Assembly: GCA_017509785.1 (NCBI GenBank)
Contig: JAFWOT010000012.1
Span: forward strand, 133,476-197,475
Source: Clostridia bacterium
GTDB taxonomy: Bacteria > Bacillota > Clostridia > Christensenellales > CAG-138
Reading direction: 5' to 3'
DNA length: 64,000 nucleotides
Position 1 is the first letter of the stretch; the number at the start of each line of letters is the position of its first letter. Both the position numbers and the translations under genes were made by a program. Shown here in pieces: positions 6,675 through 16,125 of the stretch. The notes beneath the pieces were generated by a model. The model was not told the DNA's origin. It worked only from the letters and a program-made list of their open reading frames with translations, and ran no database searches.

Positions 6675-9488
6675 GTGAAAAGGATCTCAACAATCATTCT
6701 CGCCATGCTGATCGCGCTGCTTTGCGCGCTCCCCGTCTCCGCGGAGACGGCGGAGCTCGTCTACAACGGCGGTTTCGAATCCTACGGCGAAGGCGATCGC
6801 TTCCCCGATGGGTGGAGCTTCCACTCGTACGAGGCGGAGTATTCCGAAAACTACTCCAATTCCTCCGCTTACTGCGAGCAGGACGCCGAGCGCGGCTCCG
6901 TGCTGCGGATAGACGTCGCCGAGGATGACGACGCCGCCGTCTACCAGACCGTCGACGTCGAGCCCTCCTCGCTCTATAAGCTCACCTGCATGATAAGGAC
7001 GGAGGGCGTCGAAAACGGTCAGGGCGCAAACATTGCCCTGAGGGAGATCGTCGCCGCGTCCGAAGGCGTTTTCGGCGACAGCGGCTGGCAGCAGGTCGAG
7101 CTCGTCGGCAGGACCGGCCCCGTGCAGGATTTCATTGTCGTTTCCTGCCGCCTGGGCGGTTATGGCATGGTCGCCCACGGGAGCGCCTGGTTCGATGACT
7201 TCACCGTTGAGAAGATAGATTCCTACGACGGCGATATCGTGCCCTTCTTCAATGGCGAAACGGCGGAGGACGAACCCTCCGGCGGCGATTGGATCGTTCC
7301 CGTCATAATAGGCGCGGCGGCCGTCGCGATAATAGTCGCGGCCGTACTCCTCACAAGGGGCGGCAAAAAGGGCGGCGATACAGCCGGGACAAAGTCCGCA
7401 AAGCCTCTTCCTTCCGTGGACAGCTACAAGGACGATAAGGCGCGCAAGCTTGATGAAATACGCGGCAGATCCTTCTTCGACGTTAGCGGCGATATGCCCG
7501 CCCCCACGGACGGGAAGCTACGCTTCACCAAGAAGGACAGGATATATCTGCTCATAGTCACGGTCGTTTACGCGGCCGTGGGTCTCATCCGCCTCGGCAC
7601 GCTCAATTTCCCGACCAACGCATGGGAGGCGAACACGGGCGAATCCGTGAGGATCGAGTTCGGCCGCTCCGTCAAGATCTCCGAGATCTGGCAGAATTCC
7701 GGCATCTCCTTCATCAACTATAAGCTCGTCACTGACAACGGCGAAGAGATCGCGATGGATCAGAAGAGCCGCACCGAGTACGGTCACATGTTCCGCTGGG
7801 CGAAGCTCGCGGCAAATGACGTTAACAAGGCCTCCGCTACGACCGGCCTCACGCTGACGGTCGTCGGCGGCGACACCGGCAGAAGGAACGACCCCGATCT
7901 CGTAATGAACGAGCTTGCGATATTCGATGAGAACGGCAAGCTCGTCACCTGCACGGCGGCGGGGGCGGAGGGGCTCTTTGACGAACAGGGCTCCGTTCCC
8001 GATTACCCGAGCTATTATAACGGGATGTATTTCGATGAGCTCTATCATGGGCGCACCGCTCTGGAGCACATAAACAATCTTACGGTCTACGAATGGACTC
8101 ATCCGCCCCTCGGCAAGCTCATAATCGCCGTCGGCATACTGCTCTTCGGCATGAAGCCATTCGGCTGGAGGATAATGGGCGTGCTCTTCGGCGTCGCGAT
8201 GATCCCGATCCTTTACTGCTTCGGCAAGCGCCTCCTCAAGAAGAGCGAGCTAGCCCTCTTCTCGACCGTGCTCTTCACTTTCGATTTCATGCATTTCACA
8301 ATGATGAGGATAGCGACGGTCGATACATTCGCCGTGTTCTTCATACTGCTGATGACGTACTACATGTACCGGTTCATCTCCATGGATATCGCGGACGATC
8401 CCAAGAGGATGCTGAAGCCGCTCGCGCTCTCGGGTCTCTTCTTCGGGCTCGGCTGCGCCACGAAGTGGATCTGCATGTATACGGGCGCGGCGCTCGCGGT
8501 GCTCTTCTTCGTGAAGCTCGCGTTGATGGGCGTAAAGTCCCGCAGGCTCTCCCGCACGGAGCAATACAAGGACGCAAAACTCAATAAAAAATTCGCCCGC
8601 ACGGCGATGCTGCTCTGCTGCTGGTGCGTGGTGTTCTTCATAATCGTGCCCGTCGTCATCTACTGCGCTTCCTACTGCCGCTATTATACGGCTCAGTGGC
8701 TTCCCGCGAGGCAGGCTCAGATCTACTCGGCGGATCCCGGCGCATATGATTCCGCGAGCGACGTAAAACTCGGCCTCGGCGACGCGCTTACGACCTACGT
8801 CAAGGGCGTCATCAAGAACCAGGGCGATATGTTCAATTACCACAGCCAGCTGAAGTCCGACCATTCCGCGGCTTCATCTTGGTGGATGTGGCTCGGCGAT
8901 ATGCGCCCGACATGGTTCTACGTCGGCGGCTACGATAACCCGAACGGTTACGTCGGCACCATCAGCGCTTTCGGCAACCCCGCCGTATGGATCTGCTGTA
9001 CGATAGCCTCGATAACGCTCATATTCGTTCTCCTGTTCAAGCGCCGCCGCCTGCCTTTGGAGGATTACTTCCTCTACGTATGCGCGGCAAGCTCGTTCCT
9101 GCCTTGGGTCCTCGTCCCGAGGAGCACCTACGCCTATCACTTCTTTGCGACGGTCCCGTTCATCACCCTCCTTTCGGGAAGGCTGCTCGGCTGGTTCGCG
9201 GAGAGCGACGCCGCGAAGCGCAGGGAAAAGGGCCTCCCCGAGAGACGCCGCGTCCGCAGGATAGGCGTCGCGTGGATGATAGTCGTGCTCGTACTCTTCA
9301 TCGTGTTCTTCCCGGTCATCTCCGGTATAGAGGTACCGAGGGAATACATCAGCGCTCTGCAGTGGTTCCCGTTCTACAGGTGGCAGGTGCAGGACAGCTC
9401 CGGCGAGGTGATAAAGACCTACCGCATCGGCTGGAGGTTCCTCGATTACGAGCCCAGTAATCCGCCCACCACAATAATCGTCAAATAG
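6675..9488 (+). CDS. Protein O-mannosyltransferase (GT39) homologue with fused lectin-like domains
   Basis: Large membrane protein of 937 residues starting at GTG 6675 behind AGAAAGGA. Layout: signal peptide 1-23 (ending PVSAE); an exported beta-sandwich resembling a CBM4/9-type module (ELVYNGGFESYG at 28, SAWFDDFTVEK at 170); one TM helix at 206-226; a Lys/Gly linker; TM at about 289-309; a second beta-rich segment at 311-430 resembling a discoidin-type fold; then the GT39 catalytic region with the Asp-Glu pair in YFDELYHGR (454-455), THPPLGKL (475-482) and about nine TM helices. GT39 enzymes move mannose from a polyprenyl phosphate to Ser/Thr of exported proteins. The double lectin-like fusion is unusual; the domain identities are inferred from pattern only. 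Confidence 0.85.
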   Translation: MKRISTIILAMLIALLCALPVSAETAELVYNGGFESYGEGDRFPDGWSFHSYEAEYSENYSNSSAYCEQDAERGSVLRIDVAEDDDAAVYQTVDVEPSSLYKLTCMIRTEGVENGQGANIALREIVAASEGVFGDSGWQQVELVGRTGPVQDFIVVSCRLGGYGMVAHGSAWFDDFTVEKIDSYDGDIVPFFNGETAEDEPSGGDWIVPVIIGAAAVAIIVAAVLLTRGGKKGGDTAGTKSAKPLPSVDSYKDDKARKLDEIRGRSFFDVSGDMPAPTDGKLRFTKKDRIYLLIVTVVYAAVGLIRLGTLNFPTNAWEANTGESVRIEFGRSVKISEIWQNSGISFINYKLVTDNGEEIAMDQKSRTEYGHMFRWAKLAANDVNKASATTGLTLTVVGGDTGRRNDPDLVMNELAIFDENGKLVTCTAAGAEGLFDEQGSVPDYPSYYNGMYFDELYHGRTALEHINNLTVYEWTHPPLGKLIIAVGILLFGMKPFGWRIMGVLFGVAMIPILYCFGKRLLKKSELALFSTVLFTFDFMHFTMMRIATVDTFAVFFILLMTYYMYRFISMDIADDPKRMLKPLALSGLFFGLGCATKWICMYTGAALAVLFFVKLALMGVKSRRLSRTEQYKDAKLNKKFARTAMLLCCWCVVFFIIVPVVIYCASYCRYYTAQWLPARQAQIYSADPGAYDSASDVKLGLGDALTTYVKGVIKNQGDMFNYHSQLKSDHSAASSWWMWLGDMRPTWFYVGGYDNPNGYVGTISAFGNPAVWICCTIASITLIFVLLFKRRRLPLEDYFLYVCAASSFLPWVLVPRSTYAYHFFATVPFITLLSGRLLGWFAESDAAKRREKGLPERRRVRRIGVAWMIVVLVLFIVFFPVISGIEVPREYISALQWFPFYRWQVQDSSGEVIKTYRIGWRFLDYEPSNPPTTIIVK

Positions 9489-9496
9489 GAGAGCAC

Positions 9497-10012
9497 ATGG
9501 ATAGCACCAATACGGCAAACCAAACCCCGAAGAAGGGGAAAAGCCTTATTCAGCTTATAAAATTTGCGCTCGTCGGCGCAAGCAACACGATAGTCGACAT
9601 GATCGTCAACACGGGCGTGAGCCATCTTCTCGGTCTGTTCTTCACGGGCGGGTGGATCACCTACGCCGCAAAGACAGTCGGCTACCTCTGCGGGCTGCTG
9701 AACAGCTATTTCTGGAACTCCCGCTGGACCTTCCGCGAGGAGCGCCGCCGCGACGCGAAGGAGAAGATCAGCTTCACGGCCGTAAATCTCCTCGTGCTGC
9801 TCATCTCGTTTGGGCTCATCTACGTGTTCAAGAATCTTCTCGGGCTCGGTCAATGGTGGATGGGGCTCGGTCTCCCCGAGTGGCTCACGAAGATAGTCGG
9901 CGGCGACCTCTTCTGCTCGCTGCTCGCGACATGCATCTGCATACCCGTCAACTTTGTTCTCAATAAGCTCTTCGTCTTCAAGGGAAGGAAAGAGGAAAAC
10001 GAGGTCGAATAA
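9497..10012 (+). CDS. GtrA-like membrane protein
   Basis: 171-residue protein with four predicted TM helices. It carries the GtrA signature: IKFALVGASNTIVD at the first helix, GLLNSYFWNSRWTFRE after the second and VNFVLNKLFVFKG at the end. GtrA proteins are thought to help supply undecaprenyl- or polyprenyl-linked sugars for extracytoplasmic glycosylation. It lies 8 bases after the O-mannosyltransferase homologue, so it probably serves that module. The last base of its stop codon is the first base of the comM start. Confidence 0.88.
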   Translation: MDSTNTANQTPKKGKSLIQLIKFALVGASNTIVDMIVNTGVSHLLGLFFTGGWITYAAKTVGYLCGLLNSYFWNSRWTFREERRRDAKEKISFTAVNLLVLLISFGLIYVFKNLLGLGQWWMGLGLPEWLTKIVGGDLFCSLLATCICIPVNFVLNKLFVFKGRKEENEVE

Positions 10013-11544
10013 TGCTCGCAAAGCTCTTCAGCTACGGTCTTATCGGGATCGAGGGATGCCTCATAAACGTGGAGGTGGATATCTCCTCGGGCATGCAGCG
10101 CGTTGATACCGTCGGTCTTCCGGACAGCGCGGTCAAGGAATCGCGTGAGCGCGTGCGTTCCGCGATAATCAACAGCGGCTTCTCATACCCCGAGATGCGC
10201 GTCGTCGTAAACCTTGCCCCCGCCGATATCCGGAAGGAGGGCACGGTCTACGATCTTCCGATCGCACTCGGGATCCTCGCCGCAAGGGGGAGCATACCGA
10301 TTCATTCTGCGGATGAGTACGTCGTCATAGGCGAGCTCGCGCTCGACGGCTCCGTCCGGGAGGTGACAGGCGTTCTCCCGATGGTAATAAGCGCCTACGA
10401 GAAGGGCTTCAGGAAGGTGCTGCTTCCCGCCTCGAACGCAGAGGAAGCTTCGTATTTCGAGGATATGGATATTTATCCTGTGCACAACCTCGCAGAGGCT
10501 TGCGCCCACCTTCGCGGAACGGCTCTGATGGATCCGACTCCGCCCCTCGTATGGAACGCTAAGGAATCGTCGATCAGAAACGATTTTTCCGAGATAAAGG
10601 GCCAGATGGCGGCAAAGCGCGCGGCAGAGATCGCCGTTGCGGGCAATCATAATCTGCTGCTCATCGGTTCCCCGGGTTCGGGCAAAACGATGCTCGCAAG
10701 AAGCATCCCGTCCATTCTTCCCGAGCTCACTGTCGAGGAATCTCTCGAGATCACCCGCATACACTCCGTTGCGGGCGAGCTCCGCGGGAGGAGCGGCATG
10801 ATCCGCGAAAGGCCGTTCCGCGCCCCGCATCACTCCGCTTCGATAGCGGCTCTTGTCGGCGGCGGCTCAAGAGCCCTCCCGGGGGAGATAAGCCTCGCTC
10901 ATTACGGCGTCCTTTTCATGGATGAGTTCCCGCTTTTTCCTTCCGCCGTGCTCGAAGCGCTCCGTCAGCCGCTTGAGGACGGTATCGTCACTATAACCAG
11001 GGCGGCCGCCAAGATGAGCTATCCGGCGGAATTCATGCTCGTCGCGGCGATGAACCCCTGCCCGTGCGGGAACTACGGCTCCAAAACGAAGGAATGCCGC
11101 TGCACCCCCGTACAGATCGAAAAATACAGGGGGCGCGTAAGCTCGCCCCTGCTTGACAGGCTCGACATCCACGTTGAGATGAACGAGATCGACTATAAGG
11201 ATCTCACAAGCGGCGAAAGAGGAGAATCCTCGGCCTCCATCAGGGAGCGCGTGAAGGCCGCCCGCAGGCTCCAGAGGGAGCGCTATGAAAGCGACGGCAT
11301 ACTCTTCAATTCTCAGCTCAACACGCCGCTCATGCGCAAATACTGCCGCATGGAGCCGGAAGCCGAGCAGCTCCTGCACACGGCTTACGAGAAGCTGAAG
11401 CTCTCCGTCAGGGCGTATACGAGGGTCATAAAGGTCGCCCGCACCATCGCCGATATCTCCGGCGAGGCAAGGATAACCAAGGCGCACGTACTCGAGGCCG
11501 TCCAGTACAGGGGCCTCGATGAAAAATACTGGGGTTCGCGATGA
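10012..11544 (+). CDS. comM: ComM / YifB family AAA ATPase (Mg-chelatase-like)
   Basis: 510-residue AAA+ protein. In Gram-negatives ComM is a branch-migration helicase that extends recombination of transforming DNA; Firmicutes homologues are less studied. Order: N-terminal S5-like domain (GLPDSAVKESRERVRSAI), Walker A GSPGSGKTMLAR, the conserved RPFRAPHHSAS motif, Walker B FMDEFPLF, the cysteine-rich NPCPCGNYG, and the C-terminal Mg-chelatase helix bundle (RAYTRVIKVARTIADI). It is coupled to gtrA (1-base overlap) and dprA (ATGA overlap), the conserved comM-dprA pair. Confidence 0.95.
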   Translation: MLAKLFSYGLIGIEGCLINVEVDISSGMQRVDTVGLPDSAVKESRERVRSAIINSGFSYPEMRVVVNLAPADIRKEGTVYDLPIALGILAARGSIPIHSADEYVVIGELALDGSVREVTGVLPMVISAYEKGFRKVLLPASNAEEASYFEDMDIYPVHNLAEACAHLRGTALMDPTPPLVWNAKESSIRNDFSEIKGQMAAKRAAEIAVAGNHNLLLIGSPGSGKTMLARSIPSILPELTVEESLEITRIHSVAGELRGRSGMIRERPFRAPHHSASIAALVGGGSRALPGEISLAHYGVLFMDEFPLFPSAVLEALRQPLEDGIVTITRAAAKMSYPAEFMLVAAMNPCPCGNYGSKTKECRCTPVQIEKYRGRVSSPLLDRLDIHVEMNEIDYKDLTSGERGESSASIRERVKAARRLQRERYESDGILFNSQLNTPLMRKYCRMEPEAEQLLHTAYEKLKLSVRAYTRVIKVARTIADISGEARITKAHVLEAVQYRGLDEKYWGSR

Positions 11545-12656
11545 GATACAGCCCGGAAGAAAAGGCATGGATATGGCTCGGCGATTCGCTCGGCGCCGCG
11601 GTCGCGGCGGCCGATCAGATCGTTTACAGGAACGGCGGCCCCGCAAACGCGCTTGAGGCGGCGAGAGCGCATCGCCTCAACGCTCCGGAGGATCTCGGCC
11701 CCGAAAAGCTCCGCGCGCTCCTTGAAAGATGCTCCGGGGAGCATATAAGCTCCGTCATAGAACGCTGCGCCTCGAAGGGGATCGAAATAGTCACGCGAAG
11801 CTCCGCTTCGTATCCCGAGCTCCTGCGCGAGATCTACGATCCGCCGATCGTGCTCTACGTAATGGGCAGACTCCCCGAGAGGCTCCCCATGCCCATCGCC
11901 GTCATCGGTTCGCGCAAATGCTCCGATTACGGAAAGCGCATGGCGGAGGTCTTCGGCAGGGCTCTCGCGGATAACGGCGCCTGCGTCGTTTCCGGCATGG
12001 CGCTCGGCTGTGACGCTCACTCCGCAATGGGGGCGCTCGCCTCCTCGTCGGAATTCCCGACGATCGCCGTACTCGCGGGCGGGGTGGACGTCGTCTATCC
12101 CCGATCGGAGGAGAAGCTCTACCGCGCCATACTCGAACGCGGCGCGGTGATCTCAGAAATGAAGCCGGGCACTACTCCGATCGGGCAGAGCTTTCCGCGG
12201 AGAAACAGGATCATCTCCGGCATGTCTCGCGGGGTGCTCGTCGTGGAGGCGGGAGAAAAAAGCGGCACAAGGATAACCGTCGATTTCGCCCTTGAACAGG
12301 GCAGGGAAGTGTTCGCCGTCCCCGCGAGGCTGACCGACGTAATGAGCGCGGGCTCCAACGCCCTCATTAAGAACGGCGAGGCGAAGCCCGTATTCGGGGT
12401 GGACGATATACTTCTCGAATTCGGGACGTTCACGGCAAAGGCCGCGGGCCTCATGCCGAGGCCGAAGCTGCCCTTTGAACAGGAAAGGCTCTGTGATGAA
12501 CTCGCAAAAGGTGAAAAAAACCGTGACGATCTTTCCGAGATCACCGGTTTTTCGGTTGAAAAACTAAATATACTCTTGACAGAAATGGAATTATCGGGAA
12601 TAATAAAGCAATTACCGAACGGCGAATATGCGATCGACGCCGAATTCAGGGCATAG
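11541..12656 (+). CDS. dprA: DNA-processing protein DprA
   Basis: Loads RecA onto incoming single-stranded DNA during transformation; 371 residues. An N-terminal SAM/HhH-like region precedes the Rossmann-like DprA core: AVIGSRKCSDYGKRMAE, VVSGMALGCDAHSAMGAL, VLAGGVDVVYPRSEEKL, FPRRNRIISGMSRGVLVVEA and SGTRITVDFALEQGREV. A C-terminal winged-helix segment ends the protein. The start overlaps the comM stop. A TTGACA promoter for topA lies inside its 3' end (12576-12604). Confidence 0.97.
   Translation: MRYSPEEKAWIWLGDSLGAAVAAADQIVYRNGGPANALEAARAHRLNAPEDLGPEKLRALLERCSGEHISSVIERCASKGIEIVTRSSASYPELLREIYDPPIVLYVMGRLPERLPMPIAVIGSRKCSDYGKRMAEVFGRALADNGACVVSGMALGCDAHSAMGALASSSEFPTIAVLAGGVDVVYPRSEEKLYRAILERGAVISEMKPGTTPIGQSFPRRNRIISGMSRGVLVVEAGEKSGTRITVDFALEQGREVFAVPARLTDVMSAGSNALIKNGEAKPVFGVDDILLEFGTFTAKAAGLMPRPKLPFEQERLCDELAKGEKNRDDLSEITGFSVEKLNILLTEMELSGIIKQLPNGEYAIDAEFRA
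12576..12604 (+). promoter_or_regulatory. Probable internal promoter for topA inside dprA
   Basis: Consensus TTGACA (12576-12581), 17 bases, AATAAT (12599-12604). The local sequence is AT-rich compared with the rest of dprA. It would give topA transcription independent of the competence-type genes upstream, with a leader of about 100 bases. Confidence 0.5.
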
Positions 12657-12706
12657 ACGCAGTAAATATTGATGCGGATCGGCTGTGAGGCCGACGAAAG
12701 GAATTT

Positions 12707-14815
12707 ATGACAGACACACTCGTTATTGTTGAGTCGCCCGCAAAGGCGAAGACCATCGGCAAGTATCTCGGCTCCAAGTACAAGGTCATTGCCTCGAACG
12801 GCCATGTGAGGGATCTCCCCAAGAGCCAGCTCGGAGTTGACGTTGAAAACGGATTCGAGCCCAAATACATCACCCTCAGAGGCAGGGGAGAGGTGATGGA
12901 AAAGATAAAGAAGGAAGCGAAGCAGGCGAAGAAAGTCCTGCTCGCGACCGACCCCGACCGCGAGGGCGAGGCGATCTCCTGGCATCTCGCGAACGCCCTG
13001 CACATCGACCCGGCGGCGAACTGCCGCGTCGTGTTCAATGAGATCACGAAGTCCGTTCTGCAGGCCTCCATCAAGAAGGCGAGACCCATCGACGAGAACC
13101 TCGTCGACGCACAGCAGGCGCGCCGCGTGCTTGACAGGCTCGTCGGCTATAAGATCAGCCCGCTTCTTTGGGCAAAGGTCAGAAAGGGCTTATCCGCCGG
13201 ACGCGTTCAGTCCGTCGCCACGAGGATGATCTGCGACCGCGAGCTTGAGATCAACGATTTCATCCCGGACGAGTATTGGACTATAATCGCCTATCTGCGC
13301 GCGCCGCACATGCGCAAACCCATCGAGGCAAAGTTCTACGGCTACAACGGCAGAAAGACCGAAGTCCATACCGAGGACGAGGCGAACGTCGTGCTTTCAA
13401 AATGCGAAGGGAAGCCCTTCGTCGTTTCGGACGTGAAAAAGACCGAGAAGCTCCGCCACGCACCCGCGCCCTTCACGACGAGCAGCATGCTGCAGGAAGC
13501 TTCGAGGAAGCTCGGTCTCACCCCGAAGATGACCATGTCCCTTGCTCAGCAGCTCTACGAGGGCGTTGAGCTCGATTCAAAGGGAAGCGTCGCGCTCATC
13601 ACGTATATCCGTACCGACTCCGTCAGGGTCTCGTCCGAAGCGCAGAGCATGGCTCTCGATTTCATAAAGGATACATATGGCGAGAAATACGTTCCCGCCA
13701 GGCCGAATATTTATAAGGGCAGGAGCAACGCGCAGGACGCGCATGAGGCGATCCGTCCGACGAATCTGCTGATCGCGCCCGCCATGGTAAAGGACGTCCT
13801 GAAATCGGGTCTTTACAGGCTCTACAAGCTCATCTATGAACGCTTCCTCGCGAGCCAGATGACGAGCGCCGTTTATGAGACGACGCAGATCACCTTCGAC
13901 GCGGGCGAAAGCACCTTCCGCTCTACCGGCCTTCGCCGCCTGTTTGACGGCTATACGAGGCTCTATATCGAGTCCGGTGAGGATGAGGAGGAGAAGGAAG
14001 CCTCCCTTCCGGAGCTTGAAACGGGCAGGGAGCTCACCGCCGACGAGATCAAGCCCGCACAGCATTTTACTCAGCCCCCCGCAAGGTATACCGAGGCCTC
14101 TCTCGTTAAGGCGCTCGAGGAAAAGGGCATCGGCCGCCCGAGCACATATTCGCCCACTATCTCGACCATTATCGACCGCGGCTACGTCAGCCGTGAGAAG
14201 AAACAGCTCATACCCACAGAGCTCGGCTTTGTGGTCACACAGCTCATGAAGGACAATTTCAGCGACATAGTCGATATAGGCTTCACCGCCGAGATGGAGG
14301 AGAAGCTCGACGAGGTCGAGGAGGGCAGAAAGCAGTGGCGCGCCGTCATAGGCGAATTCTACGATCCCTTTGAGCAGTCCGTTGAGAAGGCCTTCAAGGA
14401 CGTCGAGCAGGTCAAGATTGCGGACGAGGTCTCCGACGTCAAGTGCGATAAATGCGGCGCGATGATGGTCTACAAGGTCGGCAGGTTCGGAAGATTCCTT
14501 GCCTGCCCCAATTACCCCGCCTGCAGGAATACGAAACCCATCGTCGAGAAGATCGGCGTAAAATGCCCCGAATGCGGAGCGGATCTCATAAAGCTTCGCA
14601 CCAAGAAGGGCAGGGCCTTCTACGGCTGCGAGAGGCATCCCGACTGCGGCTTCATTTCATGGCTGAAGCCCACGGGCGACAAATGCCCCAAGTGCGGCAA
14701 ATACATGGTTCAGAAGATAGGCAAAAACGGCAGTTACAAGCAGTGCTCCGATACCGAGAACTGCGGATATATCAGCCGTCCTCCCGTCGGCAGGAAGCCG
14801 GAAGAGGAGGAATGA
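12707..14815 (+). CDS. topA: DNA topoisomerase I (type IA)
   Basis: Relaxes negative supercoils; 702 residues. TOPRIM domain at the N-terminus (IVESPAKAKTIGKYLG, then ATDPDREGEAISWHL with the DxD metal site). The active-site tyrosine is in LITYIRTDSVRVS, with AHEAIRPTN after it. Three C-terminal four-cysteine zinc ribbons follow (CDKCGAMM, CPECGADL, CPKCGKYM). It starts at ATG 12707 behind AAAGGA. The dprA-topA-trmFO-hslVU order is classic Bacillota; xerC/codV, usually between trmFO and hslV, is absent. Confidence 0.98.
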   Translation: MTDTLVIVESPAKAKTIGKYLGSKYKVIASNGHVRDLPKSQLGVDVENGFEPKYITLRGRGEVMEKIKKEAKQAKKVLLATDPDREGEAISWHLANALHIDPAANCRVVFNEITKSVLQASIKKARPIDENLVDAQQARRVLDRLVGYKISPLLWAKVRKGLSAGRVQSVATRMICDRELEINDFIPDEYWTIIAYLRAPHMRKPIEAKFYGYNGRKTEVHTEDEANVVLSKCEGKPFVVSDVKKTEKLRHAPAPFTTSSMLQEASRKLGLTPKMTMSLAQQLYEGVELDSKGSVALITYIRTDSVRVSSEAQSMALDFIKDTYGEKYVPARPNIYKGRSNAQDAHEAIRPTNLLIAPAMVKDVLKSGLYRLYKLIYERFLASQMTSAVYETTQITFDAGESTFRSTGLRRLFDGYTRLYIESGEDEEEKEASLPELETGRELTADEIKPAQHFTQPPARYTEASLVKALEEKGIGRPSTYSPTISTIIDRGYVSREKKQLIPTELGFVVTQLMKDNFSDIVDIGFTAEMEEKLDEVEEGRKQWRAVIGEFYDPFEQSVEKAFKDVEQVKIADEVSDVKCDKCGAMMVYKVGRFGRFLACPNYPACRNTKPIVEKIGVKCPECGADLIKLRTKKGRAFYGCERHPDCGFISWLKPTGDKCPKCGKYMVQKIGKNGSYKQCSDTENCGYISRPPVGRKPEEEE

Positions 14816-16122
14816 TGGCGTACCCCGTCGTAAAGGTGATAGGGGCGGGGCTCGCGGGCTCTGAAGCCGCGTGGCAGCTCTTGAAGCGGGGTTTTTCGGT
14901 CGAGCTCTTCGAGATGAAGCCCGTTCGGCGTTCGCCCGCGCATAAGCTCGACAGCTTCTGTGAGCTCGTCTGCTCGAACTCCCTCCGGTCGGACAGCATG
15001 GAAAACGCCGTCGGTCTCCTTAAGGAGGAGCTTCGCCGGATGGATTCACTCGTTATGCGCTGTGCCGATGAGACGAGGGTCCCCGCGGGCGGCGCTCTTG
15101 CGGTCGACAGGGATGGCTTTTCGAAGCTCGTCACGGAAAGGCTCATGGCGCACCCGAACCTGACCGTCACGCACGAAGAGGTCGTTCGCGTTCCGGAAAC
15201 GCCCTGCATCGTCGCTACCGGCCCGCTGACCGACGGAGCTCTCATGGAGAGCATAGAGGAACTCACGGGCACGGCTCTCCATTTTCACGACGCGGCGGCC
15301 CCGATCGTTACGGCGGAGAGCCTCGATATGAGCCGCGTGTTCGCCTCCTCCCGATATGAGAGGGGGAGCGATTACCTCAATTGCCCGATGAACGCGGAGG
15401 AATACTACGCTTTCGTCCGGGAGCTCGTGAACGCGAAAACTGCTCCCCTGCATGAGTTTGAGACCCCCAAGGTATTCGAAGGGTGCATGCCCGTCGAAGC
15501 CATGGCAAAGCGAGGGGAGAAGACGCTTGCCTTCGGCCCTTTGAAGCCGGTCGGCCTTATCGACCCCAACACGGGGAGGATGCCATACGCCGTCGTCCAG
15601 CTGCGGCAGGATAATGCCGAGGGCACGCTCTATAATTTGGTCGGCTTCCAGACGAACCTGACCTTCCCCGAGCAGAGGCGCGTGTTCGGAATGATACCCG
15701 GGCTCCAAAACGCGGAATTCGTCCGCTACGGGGTCATGCACAGGAATTCTTATATGGATTCTCCGGGGAAGCTCTCGCCGAGGTTCGAGCTTAAAAAACG
15801 GCCGGGCGCCTTCTTTGCGGGGCAGATAACGGGCGTCGAAGGGTACGTCGAATCGGCGGCGTCCGGGCTCTCCGCGGGGATAGCAATGGCCGAAAGGCTC
15901 AGTGGAAAAGAACCCGTTTCATTTACCGCTAAGACCGCGACAGGCGCTCTCGGTGAATATGTATCCGGCTACAACGGATCGGATTTCCAGCCGATGAACG
16001 TGACCTTCGGCATCATGGAGCCCCTCGAAACACGCATCCGCTCAAAGAGGGAGAGGGCGCAGGCGATCTCGAAACGCGCGCTCGCCATGATAGATTCAAT
16101 GAAAGAACAAGGAGTATTTTAA
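14815..16122 (+). CDS. trmFO: Methylenetetrahydrofolate-tRNA-(uracil-5)-methyltransferase TrmFO
   Basis: Folate- and FAD-dependent enzyme making m5U54 (T54) in tRNA; 435 residues from ATG 14815, or 436 from the adjacent in-frame ATG at 14812. The FAD-binding start is VIGAGLAGSEAAWQLLKRG, followed by LVCSNSLRSDSMENAVGLLK and YVESAASGLSAGIAMAERL, all characteristic. The ribosome-binding site GAGGAGG (14804-14810) lies at the end of topA, so the pair is coupled. hslV begins 3 bases after the stop. Confidence 0.96.
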   Translation: MAYPVVKVIGAGLAGSEAAWQLLKRGFSVELFEMKPVRRSPAHKLDSFCELVCSNSLRSDSMENAVGLLKEELRRMDSLVMRCADETRVPAGGALAVDRDGFSKLVTERLMAHPNLTVTHEEVVRVPETPCIVATGPLTDGALMESIEELTGTALHFHDAAAPIVTAESLDMSRVFASSRYERGSDYLNCPMNAEEYYAFVRELVNAKTAPLHEFETPKVFEGCMPVEAMAKRGEKTLAFGPLKPVGLIDPNTGRMPYAVVQLRQDNAEGTLYNLVGFQTNLTFPEQRRVFGMIPGLQNAEFVRYGVMHRNSYMDSPGKLSPRFELKKRPGAFFAGQITGVEGYVESAASGLSAGIAMAERLSGKEPVSFTAKTATGALGEYVSGYNGSDFQPMNVTFGIMEPLETRIRSKRERAQAISKRALAMIDSMKEQGVF

Positions 16123-16125
16123 GAT

